Notes: generated from the letters alone by a model not told the origin. Positions 34,810-45,172 are shown, counted from the first letter of the stretch. The stretch: DNA of 64,000 nt from Piscinibacter sp047600445 (GCF_047600445.1 NZ_JASGKT010000002.1:2976001-3040000), one strand, 5' to 3'. Translations and numbers: made by a program.

Positions 34810-35931
34810 TCAATGCGAGGAGGTGGTGGAGAGTTCCTCGAGCCCGCGCATCGCCACCTCGAAGTCGGCGGCGGCCAGCGGCTGCTCGAAGTGCTTGAGG
34901 TGCGGCGCGGTCATCACGCCTTCGGCGATGCGCGCATAGAGCGCGCCGTCGGGCGCGGCCACGCCCAGTTCGCGCAGCGAGGTGGCCAGGCCGACCGAGC
35001 GGTGGAAGCGCAGTTGCTCGGCCATGAAGCCCGGCGAGCGCCGCTCGAGCATGAACTGCACCAGCAGCCCGTAGCCGACCTGCTGGCCGTGCAGCGCCAC
35101 GGCGATCTCGGGCACGCGGGTCAGGCCGCGCGTCATCGAGTGCGCGATCGACAGCCCGCTGTTCTCGAAGGCCAGCCCGGCGAGCAGCACCAGCGCTTCG
35201 ATGAGGCGCTCGAAGGACTCGTCCGGCTCGCCGCGCGACAACGACTGCAGGCCGGCGACGGCGTCCTCGCGGATCACGCGCTCGCAGGCCAGCGAGAGCT
35301 GCTCGGCGGCCAGCGTGCTGCGCCCGCCGAACAGGTTCAGGCCCCGCGCGCCGCGCGCCTGCTGCCCCTCGTAGAGCTTGCACAGCGCGTCGCCGATGCC
35401 CGAGGTCAGCAGCGCGCGCGGCGCCTTGACCAGCACCGCCGTGTCGACGATCACCGCGTCGGGGTTGCGCGGCAGGTGCTCGACCGACTGCATGCGGTGG
35501 TTCTCGTCGTAGTAGACGAAGGACTCGCTGCACGGCCCGTCGTTGGACGCCGAGGTGGGCAGCACGATGAGCCGGGCGCCCAGCTCGCGCGACACCGCCT
35601 TGCCCGCGTCCACGCCCTTGCCGCCGCCGGCGGCGAGCACCACGTCGGGCACGCCGCCTTCGGCGCCGGCTTCGGCGACCAGGCGCTGCACCATCGCGCG
35701 CGTCACGTCGCCGCGCACCTCGACCCAGCGCAGTTCCATGCCCTGCGCCGCGCAGCTCTGCGCTGCGCGCTCGCGCAGCAGTTGCGCCACCACCGCGTCG
35801 GCCACCAGCAGGGGCCGCCGCCCCAGGCCGGCGGCGACCTGGCCGACCAGGCCCAGCGCGCCCGGCCCCTGGTAGTAGCGATGCGCCGCGCCGAAGGCGC
35901 GGATGCGGTTCATGTCCACGCCGGCGTTCAT
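34810..35931 (-). CDS. Glycerol-dehydrogenase-like metal-dependent alcohol dehydrogenase
   Basis: 373 residues of the iron-containing ADH/DHQ-synthase fold, nearest in pattern to GldA: VVLAAGGGKGVDAGKAV for NAD binding, LPTSASNDGPCSESFVYY, and metal ligands in GIGDALCKLYEG (Asp), IAHSMTRG (His) and ALHGQQVGYG (His). It would oxidise or reduce a polyol or hydroxyketone. Its start overlaps the stop of the transketolase C-terminal gene (ATGA), tying it to that enzyme. Whether it acts on glycerol itself is doubtful in this setting. Confidence 0.82.
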   Translation of the reverse strand: MNAGVDMNRIRAFGAAHRYYQGPGALGLVGQVAAGLGRRPLLVADAVVAQLLRERAAQSCAAQGMELRWVEVRGDVTRAMVQRLVAEAGAEGGVPDVVLAAGGGKGVDAGKAVSRELGARLIVLPTSASNDGPCSESFVYYDENHRMQSVEHLPRNPDAVIVDTAVLVKAPRALLTSGIGDALCKLYEGQQARGARGLNLFGGRSTLAAEQLSLACERVIREDAVAGLQSLSRGEPDESFERLIEALVLLAGLAFENSGLSIAHSMTRGLTRVPEIAVALHGQQVGYGLLVQFMLERRSPGFMAEQLRFHRSVGLATSLRELGVAAPDGALYARIAEGVMTAPHLKHFEQPLAAADFEVAMRGLEELSTTSSH

Positions 35932-36911
35932 CGCAGCCAGGCGCCGACGCGTTCGACGATCCGGGCCGTGCTCAGGCCGTACTTGTCGAGCAGCCAGGCA
36001 TGCGAGCCGCACTCGGTGAACTGGTCGGGTATGGCGATCTTCAGCAGCGGCCGATGCAGGCCGGCCTCGTAGAGCGCGTCGATCGCCAGCGTCGCCAGGC
36101 CGCCGCTGGCGACGTGGTTCTCGCAGACCACCAGCCGCTTCACCGAAGCGGCGAACTCGACCAGCCCCTGCGCGTCGAAGGGCTTGATCGACGCCGTGTG
36201 GAACACGCTGCTCGCGACACCCTGCCTGGCCAGGGCGTCGCGCGCGTCGAGCACGCGCTCGGTCATCGAGCCGGTCGACACGAAGCCGACGTCGGCGCCC
36301 GCGCCGGTCACGTGCCCCTTGCCGATGCGCACGCGGTGCGTGGCCGGGTCGAACACCACCGGCACATGGGCGCGCAGCAGCCGGCAGTAGACGGTGCCTG
36401 GGATGTCGGCGGCCATCGCGGCGATCTGCATCATCTCGGTGGCGTCGCAGGGGTCGAGCACCGTCATGTTCGGGATCGAGCGCATCAGCGCCAGGTCCTC
36501 GTTGGCCTGGTGCGTGCCGCCGTAGCCCGAGGCGAGGCCGGGGTTGCCGGCGAACATCTTGACGTTCTCCTCGCTGTGCGCGCAGGCGATGGCGAGGAAG
36601 TCGTAGGCGCGCCGCGTCGCGAAGGTGCCGTAGGTGGTGCAGTAGGCCACCTTGCCCACCTTGGACAGGCCGGCGGCCGTCATCACCAGCGACTGCTCGG
36701 CCATGCCGACGTTGAAGAAGCGCTGCGGGTGCTTGTGGCGGAAGTCGGCCGTGTCGGTGTACTTGCCGAGGTCGGCGGTGAGCAGCACCAGTTCGTCGTG
36801 CGACTCGGCCGCCTTCAGCGTGCCTGCCGCGAAGGGCGCGAACATCGACGCGCGGCCGACGACGGCCTCCGACTCGCCCATCGCGAGGGTGCGTGACTTG
36901 ACCTCAGACAT
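35928..36911 (-). CDS. Transketolase, C-terminal (Pyr plus C-domain) subunit
   Basis: 327 residues covering the pyrimidine-binding and C-terminal domains: the ThDP activating glutamate in FNVGMAEQSLVMTAAGL, followed by the TYGTFATRRAYDF helix, and a C-terminal domain with CENHVASGGLATLAID. With the protein at 36904 it makes one complete two-piece transketolase. The two genes overlap by eight bases. Transketolases move a two-carbon ketol unit between sugars or hydroxyaldehydes. Confidence 0.9.
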   Translation of the reverse strand: MSEVKSRTLAMGESEAVVGRASMFAPFAAGTLKAAESHDELVLLTADLGKYTDTADFRHKHPQRFFNVGMAEQSLVMTAAGLSKVGKVAYCTTYGTFATRRAYDFLAIACAHSEENVKMFAGNPGLASGYGGTHQANEDLALMRSIPNMTVLDPCDATEMMQIAAMAADIPGTVYCRLLRAHVPVVFDPATHRVRIGKGHVTGAGADVGFVSTGSMTERVLDARDALARQGVASSVFHTASIKPFDAQGLVEFAASVKRLVVCENHVASGGLATLAIDALYEAGLHRPLLKIAIPDQFTECGSHAWLLDKYGLSTARIVERVGAWLR

Positions 36912-37755
36912 TCTCGATCTCCAGTTCGCGGGCCACGTCGTCCCATTCCTCGGCGTCGATGCGTACGAAGTGCGCGCGGTCGCGCTGCTCGATGCGCTTG
37001 ACGCCGCGGCCGGGCCGCGTGCGCATCACCACCGCCTTGGGCCGGCCGGCACGCTGGCGCGCCCAGGCAAAGGCGTCGAGCAACTGGCCGAGGTCGTTGC
37101 CATCGATCTCGCGGACGGCCCAGCCGAAGGCGGCGAAGCGGTCGGCCACCGGCTCGATGTTCACCACCATCGGCCCGTCGGCCTGGATGCCGTTGCAGTC
37201 GATCCAGCAGACCAGGTTGTCGAGCTGGAAGCTGCCGGCGGTGTTGGCGGCCTCCCAGGTCGAGCCTTCCTGCAGCTCGCCGTCGGAGGTCTCGACGTGG
37301 ATCGCCGAGCTGCGGCCATCGAGCCGGTAGCCGAGCGCCGCGCCGACCGCGATGCCCAGGCCGTGGCCGAGCGAGCCGCCGGTCATCTCGACGCCCGGCA
37401 CGTGGCCTTCCATCGTGCTCATCTCCAGCGGGCTGCCGTCGGCGCCGTAGCTCGGCAGCGTGGCCGGGTCGATCACGCCCAGCTCGGCCAGCGCGGCCCA
37501 CATCGCGATCGAGTAGTGGCCGGTGGAGAGGTAGAAGCGCTTGCGCTCGGCGCGCGTGAAGTCCAGGTCGGCGGCGCTGAATTCGTGGAAGTACAGCACC
37601 GCGAGGTAGTCGGCGATGGCCAGCCCCTGGCCGAGATAACCCTGGCCCTTGCCGCGCGCCTGCTGGATCATCTTGCGCCGCAGGTTCAGCGCCACGCCGC
37701 GCAGGCGCGCGATCTCCGCGCGCTGGCCTGTCGCCGCTTCGAGTTCGACTGTCAT
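36904..37755 (-). CDS. Transketolase, N-terminal (PP-domain) subunit
   Basis: 283 residues. The thiamine diphosphate motif reads SDGELQEGSTWEA and ends in CNGIQADG; the first Gly of the usual GDG is Ser, while the Asp and Asn metal ligands remain. STGHYSIAMWAALAELG and MTGGSLGHGLGIAVG are also conserved. Split transketolases occur in several sugar pathways, so this one need not serve the pentose phosphate cycle. It follows livF by 14 bases. Confidence 0.9.
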   Translation of the reverse strand: MTVELEAATGQRAEIARLRGVALNLRRKMIQQARGKGQGYLGQGLAIADYLAVLYFHEFSAADLDFTRAERKRFYLSTGHYSIAMWAALAELGVIDPATLPSYGADGSPLEMSTMEGHVPGVEMTGGSLGHGLGIAVGAALGYRLDGRSSAIHVETSDGELQEGSTWEAANTAGSFQLDNLVCWIDCNGIQADGPMVVNIEPVADRFAAFGWAVREIDGNDLGQLLDAFAWARQRAGRPKAVVMRTRPGRGVKRIEQRDRAHFVRIDAEEWDDVARELEIENV

Positions 37756-37769
37756 CGGGTTCGTTCTCC

Positions 37770-38466
<697 letters not shown>

Positions 38467-38486
<20 letters not shown>

Positions 38487-39204
38487 AGTCGTCTCCGAAG
38501 TAGGCTTTCAGCACGTCGGGCTGCTTCACCACGTCGGCGGGCTCGCCGTCGGCGATCAGCTCGCCGTGGTGCATCACGATCACGCGGTGCGACAGGCCCA
38601 TGATCACCTTCATCACGTGCTCGATGATCAGCACGCTGATGCCGCGCTGGTGCACCTTCTTCACCAGCTCGACCATCGCCAACGCCTCCTGCGGCGTGGC
38701 GCCGGCCACCACCTCGTCCATCAGCAGCAGCTCGGGCTCGGTCGACAGGGCGCGGCCCAGCTCGACCTTGCGGCGCTCGAACGCGGTGAGGTTGTCGGCG
38801 TCGGTGTCGGCCAGCGCGCTCATGCCGAGGAAGTCGAGCAGCTCGTCGGCCTTGGCCAGGCTGCGCGCGCGGTCGTTGGTCTTCACCAGGCTGCCGACCA
38901 CCAGGTTCTCGCGCGTGCTCATGCCGCCGAAGGGCTTGGAGAGCTGGAAGGTGCGCGCCACGCCGGCCTTGCAGACGTCCCACGGCTTGCGGCCGGTGAT
39001 GTCGCGCCCGCCCAGCGCGATGCGGCCCTGGTCGGGCGCGACGAAGCCGGCGATCATGTTGAAGGCCGTGGTCTTGCCCGCGCCGTTCGGGCCGAGCAGG
39101 CCGAGGATCTCGCCGCGGCGCATCGTGAAGGACAGAGACTTGACCGCCTGCACGCCGCCATAGCGCTTGGCGATGCCGTCGACCGTCAGCAGCGCGTCGT
39201 TCAT
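38467..39204 (-). CDS. livG: Branched-chain amino-acid type ABC transporter ATPase LivG
   Basis: 245 residues. Walker A is GPNGAGKTTAFN. The ABC signature is unusual, LTAFERRKVELGRAL instead of an LSGGQ-like loop, and Walker B reads LLLMDEVVAGATPQE, with Val after the Glu. Such variants are seen in catabolic LivG homologues and the catalytic Glu is kept. The ATG overlaps the livM stop. Confidence 0.92.
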
Positions 39205-40244
39205 CGCGGCGCCCTCCTCGCCAGGCGGCGGCCGAGGCGCTGGATCGGGTCGAGCAGGCCCTTGGGCAGGTACAGCACCGCGACGATCAGCACCAAGCCG
39301 TAGAGCACCAGGTGCAGGCCGGGCAACTGCCCGCCCAGCCAGGTGCGCGTGAACTCGGCCACCGGCGCCAGGAAGGCGGCGCCGATCAGCGGGCCGAACA
39401 CCGTGCCCTGGCCACCGATGATGGACATCAGCGCCATGTCGATGGACAGCTCGACGCCCATGTTGCGCTCCGGGTTGATGAAGCGGATGAACTGCGCGTA
39501 GAAGCTGCCGCCCAGCGCCGTCATGAAGGCGCTGATCGCGTAGGCGGCCAGCGTGTAGCGTGTCGGATTGATGCCGAGCGACTCGGCGGCGTCGCGGTCG
39601 CCGCGGATCGCCTTCAGGCACACGCCGAGGCGGCTGCGCTCCATCAGCGCGGTGATACCCATCACCACCACCAGCATCGCCAGGATGATGTAGTAGTAGG
39701 GCAGCTTGCTGTCGAACTGGAACAGCGCCCAGTTCGTGCCGATCAGCGGCACCGACAGGCCCTCGGAGCCCTTCAGCGCGATGCCCAGCACGCTGTCGGT
39801 GTTCTCCACCCAGATGCGCACGATCTCGGCCACCGCGATGGTGGTCAGCGCGAAGTACGGACCGCGCAGCCGCATGGTCGGGAAGCCGATCAGCACCGCG
39901 AGCACGGCCGCCAGCAGGCCGCCGACCAGCATGCCTAGCCAGGGCGACAGCCCCATGCCGGTGAGCAGCAGCACCGAGCAGTAGCCGCCCACGCCGCTGA
40001 ACACCGAGTGGCCGAAGGACACCTGGCCGACGTAGCCGCACATCAGGTTCCAGGCGCTGGCCAGGTAGGCGAAGTACAGCACCATGATCAGGCTGTGCAG
40101 GAAGAACTCGTCGCGCACCACCAGCGGCGCGAGCAACCCGGCGACGAGCAGCACGGCGGCCACCCGTGCCGCGCCCGCCCGCGCCGGCGCCCCGGTGGCC
40201 CGCGGCGCGCCGGCCAGCATGGCGGAGGAAGGGGATCCGTGCAT
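39201..40244 (-). CDS. livM: ABC transporter permease LivM
   Basis: 347 residues with about nine to ten hydrophobic helices. The LivM family segment is present (YFALTTIAVAEIVRIW, then RSRLGVCLKAIRGDRDAAESLGINPTRYTLAAY). A Pro/Ala-rich cytoplasmic N-tail precedes the first helix. Forms the membrane channel with LivH. Confidence 0.93.
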   Translation of the reverse strand: MHGSPSSAMLAGAPRATGAPARAGAARVAAVLLVAGLLAPLVVRDEFFLHSLIMVLYFAYLASAWNLMCGYVGQVSFGHSVFSGVGGYCSVLLLTGMGLSPWLGMLVGGLLAAVLAVLIGFPTMRLRGPYFALTTIAVAEIVRIWVENTDSVLGIALKGSEGLSVPLIGTNWALFQFDSKLPYYYIILAMLVVVMGITALMERSRLGVCLKAIRGDRDAAESLGINPTRYTLAAYAISAFMTALGGSFYAQFIRFINPERNMGVELSIDMALMSIIGGQGTVFGPLIGAAFLAPVAEFTRTWLGGQLPGLHLVLYGLVLIVAVLYLPKGLLDPIQRLGRRLARRAPR

Positions 40245-40255
40245 CGCGGCCTCCT

Positions 40256-41140
40256 TCACTTGCGGCCCATCAGGCCCTGCGGCCGCAGCAGCAGGATCGC
40301 GATGAACAGGCCGAGCGAGAAGATCGCCGCCGTCGGCGTGGCGACGAACTGCGAGGCCACCGACTCGAACAGCCCGATCACCACGCCGCCGACCAGCGAG
40401 CCGGCGATGCTGCCGATGCCGCCGAGCACGACGACGATGAAGCTCTTGATGCCGAACGACAGGCCGACGTGCGGCGTCAGCGGGATGAAGGGCGCGATCA
40501 GGCAGCCCATCACGCCGACCATCGCGCAGCCCAGGCCGAAGGTCAGGTTGTAGATGCGCGGCACGTCGATGCCCGACATCGCCGCGGCGTCGCGGTTCTG
40601 CGCCGTGGCGCGGATCGCGCGGCCGGTGTCGGTGCGGCCGAGCCACAGCGCCAGGCCGCCGGCCATCGCCAGCGCGACCACGGCGGCGACGATGCGGAAG
40701 GTGTTGAGCGGGAAGTCGCCGACCATCAGCGTGGTCGTCTCGATCGCCGAGCTGGCCGAGCGCACGTTCGGCCCGAAGGCCATCAGCGCCAGGTTGTCGA
40801 TCACGATGTAGACGCCGGCGGTGAGCAGCAGCGCGCTGATCGGCTCGACCACCAGCGCGCGCTCGCGGCGGATCAGCGGCGCGATGATCACTGCCTGCAC
40901 CGCGTAGCCGAGCGCGAACATCAGCGGCGCGGCGACGACGATGCTGACGTAGGGGTCGAGCCCGGCGAGCTTCTGCAGCCAAAAGGCGGTGAACATCGCC
41001 AGCATCAGGAAGGAGCCGTGCGCGAAGTTGACGATGCGCAGCACGCCGAAGATCAGGCTCAGGCCGAGCGCGATGCCGCCGAGCATGGCGCCGACGAGCA
41101 CGCCGTTGATCGCGGCAAAGCTCAGTACGTACCAGTCCAT
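40256..41140 (-). CDS. livH: ABC transporter permease LivH
   Basis: 294 residues, hydrophobic throughout. The cytoplasmic coupling segment TDTGRAIRATAQNRDAAAMSGIDVPRIYNLTFG and the C-terminal GGIGSIAGSLVGGVVIGLFES are characteristic of LivH. It follows the receptor gene by 90 bases and precedes livM by 11. Confidence 0.93.
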   Translation of the reverse strand: MDWYVLSFAAINGVLVGAMLGGIALGLSLIFGVLRIVNFAHGSFLMLAMFTAFWLQKLAGLDPYVSIVVAAPLMFALGYAVQAVIIAPLIRRERALVVEPISALLLTAGVYIVIDNLALMAFGPNVRSASSAIETTTLMVGDFPLNTFRIVAAVVALAMAGGLALWLGRTDTGRAIRATAQNRDAAAMSGIDVPRIYNLTFGLGCAMVGVMGCLIAPFIPLTPHVGLSFGIKSFIVVVLGGIGSIAGSLVGGVVIGLFESVASQFVATPTAAIFSLGLFIAILLLRPQGLMGRK

Positions 41141-41230
41141 CGGGATGTTCCTTCCTCGGCTGTCGACAAGGCTGCGCCCCGGCCGCCGGCGCGAGGCCGG
41201 CGACGGGAAGAGCGCGTCAGGGGCGTGGCG

Positions 41231-42493
41231 TCAGTTGCGCTGCGACCAGGCCGGCACCGGCCACACCGGCTTGGTCGAGGCGATGCGGTTCTCCTGCGGC
41301 CACACGGTGCGACGCTTGCCGTCGAGGTTCTGCGAGATCACGCCGTGCGCGTAGGTGTTCTGGCCCTGCTCGTCGAACTTGATGCGCTGGTAGCCGGTGA
41401 ACAGCGCCGGGCCGGAGGTGATGTCGGTCGTGGCCAGCGCGTCGCGCAGCTTCTGGCGGTCGGCGCTCTTGGCGCGCTCGAGCGCATCGGCAATCACGTA
41501 CATCGCCGACACGCCTTGCGACACGTAGGCGCTCATGCCGTAGCCGAGCATCTCGCGGGTACGCTTGTCGACTTCGGCCAGGCGCGGATCCTTGTTGGCG
41601 TCGAGGATGTCGATCTGCCAGTCCTCCTGCACGAAGTAGTACGCCACCGACTTCGGGTTGACCGTCGCGTAGAAGCTCGGATCCTCGGTACCGCCGCCGG
41701 CGGAGTGCACGCCGAAGGGCAGGTCCAGGCGCTGCTCGGCCATCTGGCGCGTGAACAGCAACTGGTCGGGCGTGTACAGCGCGAGCACCAGCGCATCGGC
41801 CTTGGCCGAACGGATCTTCAGCAACTGCGAGGTGAAGTCGACCTGGTTGGGCGGCGCCGGCTCGTCCAGCGCGATCTCGATGCCGCGCTGCGCGGCCAGC
41901 TTGCGGATGTTGGCGGCATGCGAGCGCCCCCAGTCGCTGCCCTCGTAGAACAGCGCCACGCGCTTGACGGGCTTACCGGTCTCCTTGGCGAGCAGCTCGA
42001 TCGCGTCGAGCTGCTCGCGCGCGTCGTAGGTCGCCTTGTTGTTGATGCGGAAAACGTACTTGAAGTTGCGCTCGGTGATCTCGTCCTTCACCGCGCCGAC
42101 CACCACCCAGGCGGTCTTGTTGCGCTCGGCGACCTCGGTGGCGGGGAAGGTCACCGCGCTGTTGAACGCGCCGCACAGCGCGGCGACGTTCTCGCGCTGG
42201 ATCAGTCGCTCGGTTTCCGAGACGCCGACGTCGGCCTTGGACTGCGAATCGCCGAACACGGCTTCGAGCTTGGCGCCGTTCATGGCCTTGATGCCGCCAG
42301 CCCTGTTGATCTGCTCGACGGCGGCGACCACGCCGGCGCGCGTCTGGTTGCCCACCGCGGCGGAGCCGCCCGACAGCGGCAGCACACAACCCACCTTGAT
42401 GGTGGCCTGGGCGAAAGCGGCGCTGCCGGCCAGCAGCAGACCGGCGGCGAAGAGGTGCCGCGCGAGCGCGCGGCGCGGGGAAGAGGCGTTCAT
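41231..42493 (-). CDS. ABC transporter substrate-binding protein (LivK-like, type 1 periplasmic fold)
   Basis: 420 residues with a signal peptide (MNASSPRRALARHL to AAFAQA) and the receptor start IKVGCVLPLSGGSAAVGNQTRAG. First gene of the liv operon. The ATG at 42493 is chosen over an in-frame start 54 bases earlier because GGAGACAACG lies directly ahead and the signal peptide starts there. Ligand is unknown; the gene set downstream suggests an organic acid. Confidence 0.92.
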   Translation of the reverse strand: MNASSPRRALARHLFAAGLLLAGSAAFAQATIKVGCVLPLSGGSAAVGNQTRAGVVAAVEQINRAGGIKAMNGAKLEAVFGDSQSKADVGVSETERLIQRENVAALCGAFNSAVTFPATEVAERNKTAWVVVGAVKDEITERNFKYVFRINNKATYDAREQLDAIELLAKETGKPVKRVALFYEGSDWGRSHAANIRKLAAQRGIEIALDEPAPPNQVDFTSQLLKIRSAKADALVLALYTPDQLLFTRQMAEQRLDLPFGVHSAGGGTEDPSFYATVNPKSVAYYFVQEDWQIDILDANKDPRLAEVDKRTREMLGYGMSAYVSQGVSAMYVIADALERAKSADRQKLRDALATTDITSGPALFTGYQRIKFDEQGQNTYAHGVISQNLDGKRRTVWPQENRIASTKPVWPVPAWSQRN

Positions 42494-42625
42494 CGTTGTC
42501 TCCGTTCTGACGTCGTTGTCGACCGTCTCAGTATCGAAATCGTCCATTTGTGTCGCAAAGAGAAGCTGCCCGTTTGATCACCATGTGAACTCAGCGATTA
42601 CGCTGTGCACATCGCGGCGCCGCCC

Positions 42626-43048
42626 TCAGGCACCCGGGCGCGGCGCGTAGAAGGTGGCGTGCCCGCGCGCGATCACGCGCTCGCCGACGCACAGCTCGCA
42701 GTCGCCGAAGCGCACGCGACCGGCGCGCTTGATCAGCGACACGCGCGCCTCGATCCAGTCGCCGCTGCCGGAGGCGTCGATGAAGTCGAGCGCCAGGTTC
42801 AGCGTCAGCGTCGTCTCGACGGCTTCGGTCACGCGCGCGAGGTTCATGCCGATCGCCACGTCGGCCAGCGTGGCCAGCATGCCGCCGTGCACGACGCCGT
42901 AGCGATTGAGATGGGCCTCGCCGGCGCGAAACGCGATGCGGTACGAGCCGTCGCCGGCGCGCTGCGCGTACAGCGGGCCCACCAGGTTCAGATAGCCCTC
43001 GTCCAGCGGCACCGGCGCCCAGCCGGCAGGCAAGGCGATGCGCTTCAT
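42626..43048 (-). CDS. PaaI-type hotdog thioesterase
   Basis: 140 residues, a single hotdog domain with HLNRYGVVHGGMLATLADVAIGMN (the HGG motif and its Asp) and a second half typical of acyl-CoA thioesterases. It would release CoA from aryl- or acyl-CoA esters. Its ATG overlaps the end of the NIPSNAP gene (ATGA). The intergenic gap after it, before the liv operon, is 132 bases with no clear terminator. Confidence 0.87.
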   Translation of the reverse strand: MKRIALPAGWAPVPLDEGYLNLVGPLYAQRAGDGSYRIAFRAGEAHLNRYGVVHGGMLATLADVAIGMNLARVTEAVETTLTLNLALDFIDASGSGDWIEARVSLIKRAGRVRFGDCELCVGERVIARGHATFYAPRPGA

Positions 43049-43359
43049 CGCAGCGGCGAGAACGCGGTCGGCTTGAGCAGCCGCGTCTCCATGCGCACGA
43101 TCCACGGCAGCACCTGGTCGGCATAGGCCAGCCAGCGCGGATCGGCCCACATCGCGGCGCGGCGGCGCTCGCGCTCGGCCAGGTCGGGATAGACCCACAT
43201 CTGCATCACCGTGTTGAGCTCGCCGGTCTCGGCGGTGAACACGCCGATCAACTGGCCGAGGTGCTCCTTCATCAGCGGGATGCCCTCGGCCTCGAACAGC
43301 GCCAGGAAGCGCCGGAAATGGGCCGGCTGGAAAGCGTAGTTGCGCTCCTCGACGATCAT
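43045..43359 (-). CDS. NIPSNAP family protein
   Basis: 104 residues; MIVEERNYAFQPAHFRRFLALFEAEG followed by GELNTVMQMWVYPDLAERERRR and WADPRWLAYAD is the NIPSNAP dimeric alpha-beta barrel pattern. Function of bacterial members is unclear, but they often lie beside catabolic oxidoreductase and Bug genes as here. Confidence 0.85.
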   Translation of the reverse strand: MIVEERNYAFQPAHFRRFLALFEAEGIPLMKEHLGQLIGVFTAETGELNTVMQMWVYPDLAERERRRAAMWADPRWLAYADQVLPWIVRMETRLLKPTAFSPLR

Positions 43360-43370
43360 CTCGCGCGCCC

Positions 43371-44345
43371 TCAGCCTTCGAGCCGGATGCCCGCCTTGCG
43401 GATCACCTCGCCCCACATCGCCGCCTGCGACTGCACGTGGCGCGTGAACTCGGCGCTGCCGGCTGGCGCGGTTTCCACACCGATCTCGGCCAGCCGCTTG
43501 ACCACGGCCTCGCTCCTGACGGCCTTCATCAGTTCGGCGCTCAGGCGCTCGATCGCCGCAGGCGGCGTCGTCGCGGGCGCGATCACGCCCTGCCACGAAT
43601 AGGCCTCGAAGCCGGGCAGGCCGGCCTCGGCGACCGTCGGCACCTCGGGCAGCACGGCCAGGCGCAGCGGCATCGACACGGCCAGCGCGCGCAGCTTGCC
43701 CGACTTGATGAACGGCATGCTCGAGGCGGTGTCGACGAGCATGAACTCGATCTGCCCGGCCACCAGGTCCTGCAGCCCCGGTGCCGCGCCCTTGTAGGGC
43801 ACGTGGTTGAAGCGCGCGCCGGTGCGCTGCTGCAGCAGTTCCATAGCCACGTGGTTGGGACCGCCCAACCCGGGCGTGCCGTAGCTCAGCGCGCCCGGCC
43901 TGGCCTTGCCGGCATCGATGAACTCGCGAAAGCTCTGCAGCGGCACCGACGGGTTGACCAGCAGCGCATACGGGAAGCGCGCCAGCCCGCCGACGCAGGC
44001 GAAGTCCTTCTCCGGTGCATAGGCCAGCTTCTGGAACAGATGCTGGTTCAGCGCCAGCGTGGCGTTGTCGGCCGAGCCGACCACGTGGCCGTCGGGCGCG
44101 GCCTGGGCCACCGCCGCGGCGCCGATCGCGGTGTTGGCGCCGGGCTTGTTCTCGACCACCACGGTCTGGCCCAGCGCCGGCCCCATCGCCTGCGCGACGG
44201 TGCGCGCGACGATGTCGGTGCCGCCGCCGGCGGCGTAGGGCACGATCCACTGCACCGGCTTGTTCGGGTAGCCGCTTTGCGCGAAGGCGCGCGTGGCCGC
44301 CAGGCCGGCCGCGCCGAGAAGAAGGTGGCGTCGCTGCATGCTCAT
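43371..44345 (-). CDS. Bug/TctC family periplasmic solute receptor
   Basis: 324 residues with a signal peptide (MSMQRRHLLL to AFAQ) and YPNKPVQWIVPYAAGGGTDIVAR, VENKPGANTAIGAAA, GEVIRKAGIRLE at the end. It is clearly paralogous to the receptor at 28271. Its start overlaps the SDR stop. No membrane components are near; the ligand is probably a carboxylate. Confidence 0.9.
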   Translation of the reverse strand: MSMQRRHLLLGAAGLAATRAFAQSGYPNKPVQWIVPYAAGGGTDIVARTVAQAMGPALGQTVVVENKPGANTAIGAAAVAQAAPDGHVVGSADNATLALNQHLFQKLAYAPEKDFACVGGLARFPYALLVNPSVPLQSFREFIDAGKARPGALSYGTPGLGGPNHVAMELLQQRTGARFNHVPYKGAAPGLQDLVAGQIEFMLVDTASSMPFIKSGKLRALAVSMPLRLAVLPEVPTVAEAGLPGFEAYSWQGVIAPATTPPAAIERLSAELMKAVRSEAVVKRLAEIGVETAPAGSAEFTRHVQSQAAMWGEVIRKAGIRLEG

Positions 44346-45172
44346 GGTGTCTCCGTGTCGTCTTGCGGGGTGGCGACGCGCTCGCGCACGCCGCCGAAGG
44401 TGGCCCAGGATCCGGCGACCAGCCAACCGGCGTCGGCCGCCAGGTTGATGCCGGTGATCACCGAGGCTTCGTCGGACAGCAGGAAGGCGATCACGCGCGC
44501 GATGTCGGCCGGCGCGATCAGCACGCCCAGCGCGCTGTTGTCCTTCAGCCGGTCGGGGTCGCGCAGGCCCAGGTCGATCTGGCGCTGCAGCGCCGCGGTG
44601 ACGGTGTAGCCCGGCGACACGCAGTTGACGCGCACGCCGGAGCGGCCCCATTCGGCGGCCAGGCATTCGGTCAGCGAGATCACCGCGGCCTTGGCCGGCG
44701 AGTAGGCATGCAGCGGCATCGAGCGCATGCCGGCCACCGAGGCGATGTTGACAATGGCACCGCGCCCGCGCCGCGCCATCGCGCCGCCGAACTCGGCGCA
44801 GCAGTGGTAGGTGCCCTCGAAGTCGATGGCGACGACACGGCGGAAGTCGTCCATCGCCAGCCGCTGCGGCGGCTCGGGCGCCTGCACGATGCCGGCGCAG
44901 TTGACCAGCAGGTCGACCTCGATGCCGGCCGCGGCGAGCCGCGCATGCGCCGCCGCCACGGCGCTGCGGTCGGCCACGTCGAAGCTCAGCGGATGCGCGT
45001 CGAGCGCGGCGGCCGCGCGGCGCGTCGGCGCCTCGTCGAGATCGGCCAGCACGATGCGGGCGCCGCGCGCGGCCAGCAGTTCGGCACTGGCCAGGCCGAT
45101 GCCGCTGGCGCCGCCGGTGACCAACGCAGTGCGGCCGGCGAACGAAGAAAGCGAAGCGGCGGTTCGATTCAT
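44342..45172 (-). CDS. Short-chain dehydrogenase/reductase
   Basis: 276 residues. TGGASGIGLASAELLAARG, NCAGI, SVAGMRSMPLHAYSPAK (catalytic Ser/Tyr/Lys), ending in ITGINLAADAGWLVAGSW. First gene of a four-gene minus operon (SDR, Bug receptor, NIPSNAP, thioesterase) downstream of the GntR regulator. A copy of the TGCATGCAAT element lies 49 bases upstream, so it is likely a GntR target. Confidence 0.87.
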   Translation of the reverse strand: MNRTAASLSSFAGRTALVTGGASGIGLASAELLAARGARIVLADLDEAPTRRAAAALDAHPLSFDVADRSAVAAAHARLAAAGIEVDLLVNCAGIVQAPEPPQRLAMDDFRRVVAIDFEGTYHCCAEFGGAMARRGRGAIVNIASVAGMRSMPLHAYSPAKAAVISLTECLAAEWGRSGVRVNCVSPGYTVTAALQRQIDLGLRDPDRLKDNSALGVLIAPADIARVIAFLLSDEASVITGINLAADAGWLVAGSWATFGGVRERVATPQDDTETP

